The notes below the pieces were generated by a model. It was not told where the DNA came from. It saw only the letters and a list, made by a program, of their open reading frames with translations, and searched no databases. Shown here piece after piece: positions 58,826 to 64,000 of a stretch of DNA of 64,000 nt. Source of the DNA: Lolium rigidum (Eukaryota > Streptophyta > Magnoliopsida > Poales > Poaceae); NCBI RefSeq assembly GCF_022539505.1, contig NC_061512.1, positions 252,170,510-252,234,509 of the forward strand. Reading direction: 5' to 3'. Each line of letters begins with the position of its first letter. The stretch's first letter is position 1. Position numbers and translations under genes: made by a program.

Positions 58826-61800
58826 ATATTTTTAATTATTTTTTTAGAGCTTCTAAGCATTTCTTATTTAATTTCAAAGTTTCTGCATTTTTATGAATTG
58901 TGAAATGCCTAAAATACCCTTGGACCCCACCTTTCAGGTGGCCCAACGGGTTGAGTCAAACCCGAGCCGCCCCAACCGGCTCGGTCGGACTCAGACGCGC
59001 TCCTCCTCTCCCCTCTCGCGAAACCCTAACCTCTCCCGCGACGCAGTGGTCGCCTGCGCCGTCGCCGCTTTGTTCCGGCCACCTCCGGCCATCTCCGGCG
59101 GTGAGATGGGGCGCATCTGCACCGCCTCGTGACGGCGCACCAGATCATCGGCGTCGATCTGGTCCTTGCCGCCCCCTTCGCCGATCCCCATCGTGTTTGT
59201 CCGCTCGATGGTGCGGTGCTCATCGGCGCCTCTGGTGTGATGGCGCCGCTGTGGCCTTCGCCGCCGTGGTGCGGAGCGCTGCGGCGCTAGACGGAGCCTG
59301 GCCTGGCCTGGCCAGGTGCCGCCGTGCTTTCGGCGCGCGCCGCCGTGGCCGCCATGGTTGCGCCAGTCGTCTGCTCGCTCCAGGTACACATGCCACCTCT
59401 CTCTTACCCCCTGTGCTTGTTCTTCTTCCTCTTCTACGAGCTCTGGCCATGGCTTCCCTCCTCGTGGAGGGGCCTGCCGTGCTGTATGCCGCTGCTCCGT
59501 CGGCCATGGCTGCTGTGCTTGCTTGCTATGTGCATATTGTCGGTCTCTGCTCTCCGGCCTTGGCCATGGTCGCCATGGCCATGCCGAGCTTGCGTGCATC
59601 GCTGTGTGCAGCTCTTGCTATGCTATCGATTACTTGCTTAATTTCCCCTCTGTAGCTCTGTTCTTGTTACTTAGCTCGCCAGATGCTCAAGTGTGTTCAT
59701 ATCTGCTTGCTCATGAGCATCTTGTAATGCTCATGGCTTGCTAAATTACTACTGGTCATGTTACAGTTAGATCAATTTGCTTGCTTAGTGGCTCTGGTTG
59801 TTGTGATGGCTTAATTATATGTGTGTGCCATCCATGTCTAGTTTGATCCGGTGATACATCATGTATTTGATGTGCTTCTGGATACAATTACAATTCATCC
59901 ATTTGTTTATCTGTGAAGCAATTGTTGGTTAACTGTGGCCATTTAATTATCTGTCCTCTGTTGCTCAGTGATGCCCTAACATACACTAGCATGCTATAGC
60001 AAGCTTTGATGATCATGTGATCATCAACAGCTGGTCATTGGATTGCTTACCTGTTGCCTGTGCCTTGCTGTGACTTATCTCTGTGTATGTGTGTGGCACA
60101 GATCAGTGCTGGTGCTTGCTCAAGCATCAGCTGATGCTTGCAGTGATCCTCTGGATCATGTGCATGGTTCTGGTGACTTGGTTACTTGTATAATTCATTT
60201 ATCTGTATTACCTTGCTTTGTTTGATGGATAAATGATGTGAACTGTGATACAGTGATGATCATATCAATTGATTGGCTTGGGCTAGAGGGATGCCAACAG
60301 TGGTTGGGAACCCTAGCTCCACTTTGAACCCAATCTGGGTGCTGATATTTGTGCTTGGCTTGGTGGTTTGGCTGTTTTAGGGGTTGAGGTGACCCTGGCA
60401 GTAGTCATATGCTGCCCTAGGGTAGCTCCCTCTTGTTGGCTTGCTGTGGCTCACCAAATGCTTTCTGGGTAATCCATTTATTGGATTGCCAGTAGCCCTT
60501 GATGTTGAAATCAAATAGACAAGGATTTGTCTATGTCTGATGGCCTGAATAGCTGTAGGTGCTAAGTGTGTAGCTAGGCTAGCTTGTGCTCTCATCTCTT
60601 GCTGGATTTCTTCAGTTATGCATTGATTGTCATAGCTGTTGTTCCCTTTAGATGATTTACCAGTGGCCTTACTGCTCTTGCTTGCACCATATGGCTTAGT
60701 AGCCAGATGATGACACAACTTGGGTATCACACCCTTTTGCTTGTGTGTGATTGGTGCATATGCTTATATATGAACAAAACCATCTGGTTTGTTCATGATG
60801 CTTGGTATACCTCACTCCAGCTCCTAGAATTTGATGTTGGTGTAGAGGGTTTGCTTCTGTGTAGATCTTATGGTTGATTTGCTTGCCCTGCTCCTCCTGG
60901 TGAGCTTGATGAAGCTTGATTTAATTCAGTGGTGTTATGGAGCAGGTTGAACAGTGAAGATGTTCTTCCTGTTCAAGCTGTTCTTGGTGTTCTTGGTGGC
61001 TTACCAGTGCAGTTCTGTCGATGGATGAATCAAGTGACTAGGGTTTGGCTGTGAAAAGCTTTTATATGGCCAGCCATGGCTTCTTTGGTCGACAGCACCA
61101 CATCTTACCCTGGTGACTCACTGTGTGTGTGTTATACATGCAACAGGCCTTGTGTGCTGCCTGTGTGTGTGACTTGGGACTTGGGCTGGTGGAATGGATC
61201 AGCTCGGCAGCTTGATCATATCCACCCTTTGCAATATTTGCTAACCTGCCAAGTGGCTTTGCCACTTGGCCTAATGTTCTGATTGTTGTGTGTGTGTACA
61301 GGAACAATCTGCTGATCAAGATGAAGATCAAGATCTTCTTGAGCAAGATTTACATGATGATCAACATTGTAGTTTAGGACATTTAAATGACTTGTAATTT
61401 TCCATTTTCAATTTCTATTTCATCAATTCTTGTAATGTGTTGTAAATTCATTTATCTATTCTGGATATTGTAATGACAATGTATTATGTGTGTGTCAATA
61501 AAGCTCAAGTTTTCCTTAATGAGCTTAATGTATTTGTTGTATTACTTATATTTTGGCTTAATGATAATGGTTTGTTAAATTATCTCAAATTTGAATTATG
61601 TGATAACCATTTGATGTTTGAAATTGAAATTCAAATTCAAATTTGGTTTGAATTCATTCAAACAACTCAACTTGTAATGCAATCATGCCACTTATGATTT
61701 CAATGCAATTTCACTTCTCTATTCTCAAAACCCTAATTTAGACAAGTAGGAACAAGTTCATCGCACTCTCGAAACCCTAACCCTGTAGGATGTCGAGAGA

Positions 61801-61925
61801 GAAACCTGTCCCCCTTCGATGCAGTTTTGTTTTAAAAGCGCGAAATTTTCCTGTAATTTACAATGCAATGCACATCCCTTTCTAAAATCTACCCCTCGAT
61901 CGTCTCTAAACCTGGGACATTACAG
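58826..61925 (-). repeat. Third, diverged Tekay-type LTR (partial)
   Basis: Co-linear with 40590-43769 and 51840-54981 from ATATTTTTAATTATTTTTTTAGAG to GGGACATTACA, but clearly more diverged than those are from each other. It is a separate insertion of a related subfamily. Whether it is a solo LTR or the edge of another complete element is hidden by the gap. GC-rich island, intron-like boundaries, palindrome and AATAAA are all present. Confidence 0.88.
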
Positions 61926-63651
61926 CGCCCTTGGCGGAATCGCCGTGGTCGATGGGATCTTCAGGAAGGTCATCAAGGTTGATGACATCCTTGGGATCCG
62001 GCTTGGAGGCAGATGAAGCCTTGGGTGGGACCTCCACCTCAGGTGTAACAGGGACTGAAGCCGGAGACGGCTTGACCTTCTTCTTCAAGACCCTTGGAGC
62101 CTTGGGGGGCTGGCTTCCGGAACTTCAGTAAAAGAAAAAAGCATAGCAACTAAATAAGGGTTTGCTTGTGAAAACAGAACTTGGATCTCGGAAACAGACA
62201 CTTACCCGGAAGGCTTGAAGAAGTGTTGGATGTCGGGCTGCCCCTTGTTGCTGGTGTTGATCAGCTTGAGGCGCTTCTTTTCCGCCTCCGCTTTCCGGGT
62301 AGCCGCAGTGCTAGGCACTTCGCGGGCGCGCTTAGCGGCAGGGCTGGAGGGGGCAGGCCTTTTCCTCTTAGAAGGGCACGGAGCGTCGTGAGCCTCCGCC
62401 TCTGATGCAGCTTCTGGATCCGTGTTGCCGGTGGAAGGAACCCGGACGAGAGTTCCGAGTTCGCTTTCTTCGAGGGCCTCGAGCTAAGGCACAGAGTTAA
62501 CACTTAGACAAAAAGGTTTGAATGTAAAGAAAAACAATGGACTAAGTCAAGACGACGTACCGCGGTTCCGGAGCCATTCGTATGGATATCTTTGTTACAC
62601 ACGTGAACATGAAGTTCACGCGGAATCTTAATGAGGAGCAGGATCCTCTTGTCAATAGCGTCGTCGGAAAGGTTATCCTTCGTGGCGCGCATTGGGTCCT
62701 CGCACCCCATGTACTGGAACATCAGGCGGTCCCTGTGTTGGAGCGGCTGGATCCGCTTGGTGAACCAGGAAAGGGTCAAGTCCTTCCCTGTCAGTCCCTC
62801 CTCCGTTAGCTTGCAGATCCGCCTAACGGCGCGTGTGAGCTGGGGCGACTTGGAGAGGTGGGGGCAGTGTGTCCATGACGGAATCTCGGTGGCGGGGCAG
62901 TTCTTGAAAGGCGGCAATCTCCTTTTGCTCGCCGGGTCGGAGACGTCCTTCAAGTAGAAGAAGCCCCCAGACCAATACCGCGCGGATTCGTGGCGGTCGG
63001 TGTGGGGGTAGACGCGGCCCGGGCGGATCATAAAGGTGATGGATCCGCATGTCGCTAGCTCGGTGGACTGCCGGATCCTCTCCTTCTTGACGGAAAAGTA
63101 ATATTGGAACAAAGAGATGTCGGGGGTTACCCGGAGATGGCCCTCGCAGAGGGTAACGTGGTTGCTAATTGCAAGCACGCTGTTCGGAGAAATGTTGTGG
63201 GGTTGGAGCTCATAAACCTTCATGATCTCTAGAAAGAAGTCTGAAGGCGGAATGAGAAACCTCGCTCCACTAGTGCTTTCGTCAGCACCATCTCGTTGTC
63301 TTGGGGGGCTGGAGCTAGGGCGTTCGGGACTGACCTCCAGCTTCCGGGTTGCAGGAAGCCTTCCGCCTCGAGGTTCTTCAGCTCCATCTCAGTGGTGGTA
63401 CAGGGCCACCATTTTCCCTTGGCTTCAGAATCTCGCTGACGAGCCTTCGACTTTTTGGTGGCGATCTCTTCCGCCTTGTTCTCCGCCTGATCCGCCCCGG
63501 AGGCTTTCTCCGGGTTAGCAGAAGTACCTTCAGCCTCCTTGCCGGAATCCTTTGAAGGATCCAGTTGAAATGGGACGAAGGGCGGAGGGGCAGAGGAGAT
63601 TGGGGTTGCCAAGATCGGTTCAGAGGTTGGAGGTGGAGTCGTTGAAGACAT
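61926..63651 (-). CDS. Antisense spliced ORF of the Tat element (Transposase_28/PF04195-like)
   Basis: Minus strand, opposite to gag-pol. ATG 63651 (MSSTTPPPTSEP); exon 1 to 62561, intron GTACGT to TTAG, exon 2 62483-62206, intron GTAAGT to GAAG, exon 3 from 62122 until cut at 61925 by the Tekay LTR. Phases agree across both introns. The domain with FLEIMKVYELQPHNISPNSV, HVTLCEGHLRV and FQYYFSVKKE matches the so-called gypsy-type transposase domain (PF04195) found in antisense ORFs of grass Tat elements. Function unknown; not a demonstrated transposase. The tail is Lys/Pro/Ser-rich. One base is missing near 63250 (frame break). The 3' end is lost. Confidence 0.72.
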
Positions 63652-64000
63652 CTGAAGAAGAGACATTGGCGGAAAACATTGCTTAGTCGGATCCAACGTC
63701 GTCATCCTAAAGATCATCCCTACCAACTACGGCGCGAGGACGAAGCTCGAGAACTCACCGTGATGGATTCCGCGGTGGTCGGAGTCGCCGGCGACGAGGT
63801 TTTTGCGTGGTGGCTCACTGAAGTTAAGAACAGGACGAACTCTATGCGGTGGCGAAGCAACTCCGGCGAGATTCCGGCACGGCGGAGAGAAAGCTCGAGG
63901 GCGGCGCTTCGCAGAGAGGTAGAAAGGGGTTGAATGAGGGAATGGGGGTCGACGGCGGATATTTATAGGCCAGAGGGACGAGATTCGTGCTCCGAATCCT
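63652..64000 (-). other. Upstream region of the Tat antisense ORF
   Basis: On the minus strand this is the leader/promoter side of the antisense ORF. TATAAATATCC lies at about 63957-63967 (minus strand) and could be its TATA box. ORFs on the plus strand here look like non-coding shadows. Confidence 0.45.

Noticed and set aside
1..64000. A new defence, toxin or multi-gene system
   Set aside because: No cluster of co-oriented unfamiliar genes exists. Apart from two host genes, nearly all coding potential is explained by transposable elements.

Overview
The window is plant nuclear DNA, almost certainly from a Pooideae grass and most likely Triticeae or a close relative. It carries spliced GT-AG genes at the left edge. 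The rest is a dense nest of the repeats typical of those genomes: a BARE/Angela-type Copia element with TGTTGGAGATATGCCC termini and an initiator-Met primer site, a CACTAGTAGAAAA-type CACTA end, Stowaway- and Tourist-like MITEs, and Gypsy elements of the Tat and Tekay/Del lineages. A 100-N assembly gap lies at 58726-58825. No bacterial, organellar or phage sequence was seen.

Layout. 1-1137 (+): last three exons of an acyl-CoA thioesterase 9-like gene. 1984-4849 (-): a complete four-exon type I formin (769 codons plus stop), convergent with it. 5232-17207: a 0.4 kb sequence present twice, separated by an unclassified repeat that is itself split at TSD ATTCG by a defective BARE/Angela Copia element (7140-16661, minus). 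The right LTR of that Copia has been replaced by a copy of its left flank plus left LTR. 17208-21920: low-coding DNA with a PIF/Harbinger transposase relic and a Stowaway MITE. 21921-28298: a second Copia element (plus, TSD AGTAC), also dead. 28299-37664: intergenic DNA with a CACTA end, several MITEs, A/T-rich blocks and a degenerate minisatellite; it includes a diverged copy of the segment found around 18.1-21.9 kb. 37665 to the window end: a Tat-lineage Gypsy element (plus) with LTR, PBS, gag, protease, start of RT and, after the gap, an intron-containing antisense ORF. A 16.3 kb Tekay chromovirus with 5 kb LTRs has inserted inside its gag (38707-54981, minus, TSD CCGCC), and a third, diverged LTR of the same kind interrupts it at the gap (58826-61925).

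How it fits together. Only the two genes at the left look like functional host genes. Everything else is transposable-element history, and removing each insertion at its target-site duplication rejoins the sequence beneath it. The observations most worth checking are: (i) a systematic CTG/CAG versus CG discordance between the two Tekay LTRs that also coincides with several pol/gag frameshifts, which looks more like a methylation-linked sequencing artefact than evolution; (ii) an apparent spliced, polyadenylated antisense transcription unit conserved inside the Tekay LTRs; (iii) an extra ORF between PBS and gag in the Tekay element; (iv) the replaced Angela LTR; (v) a 20-bp LTR palindrome whose centre differs between copies but stays self-complementary. 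I did not find a convincing new biological system. Items (ii) and (iii) come closest.
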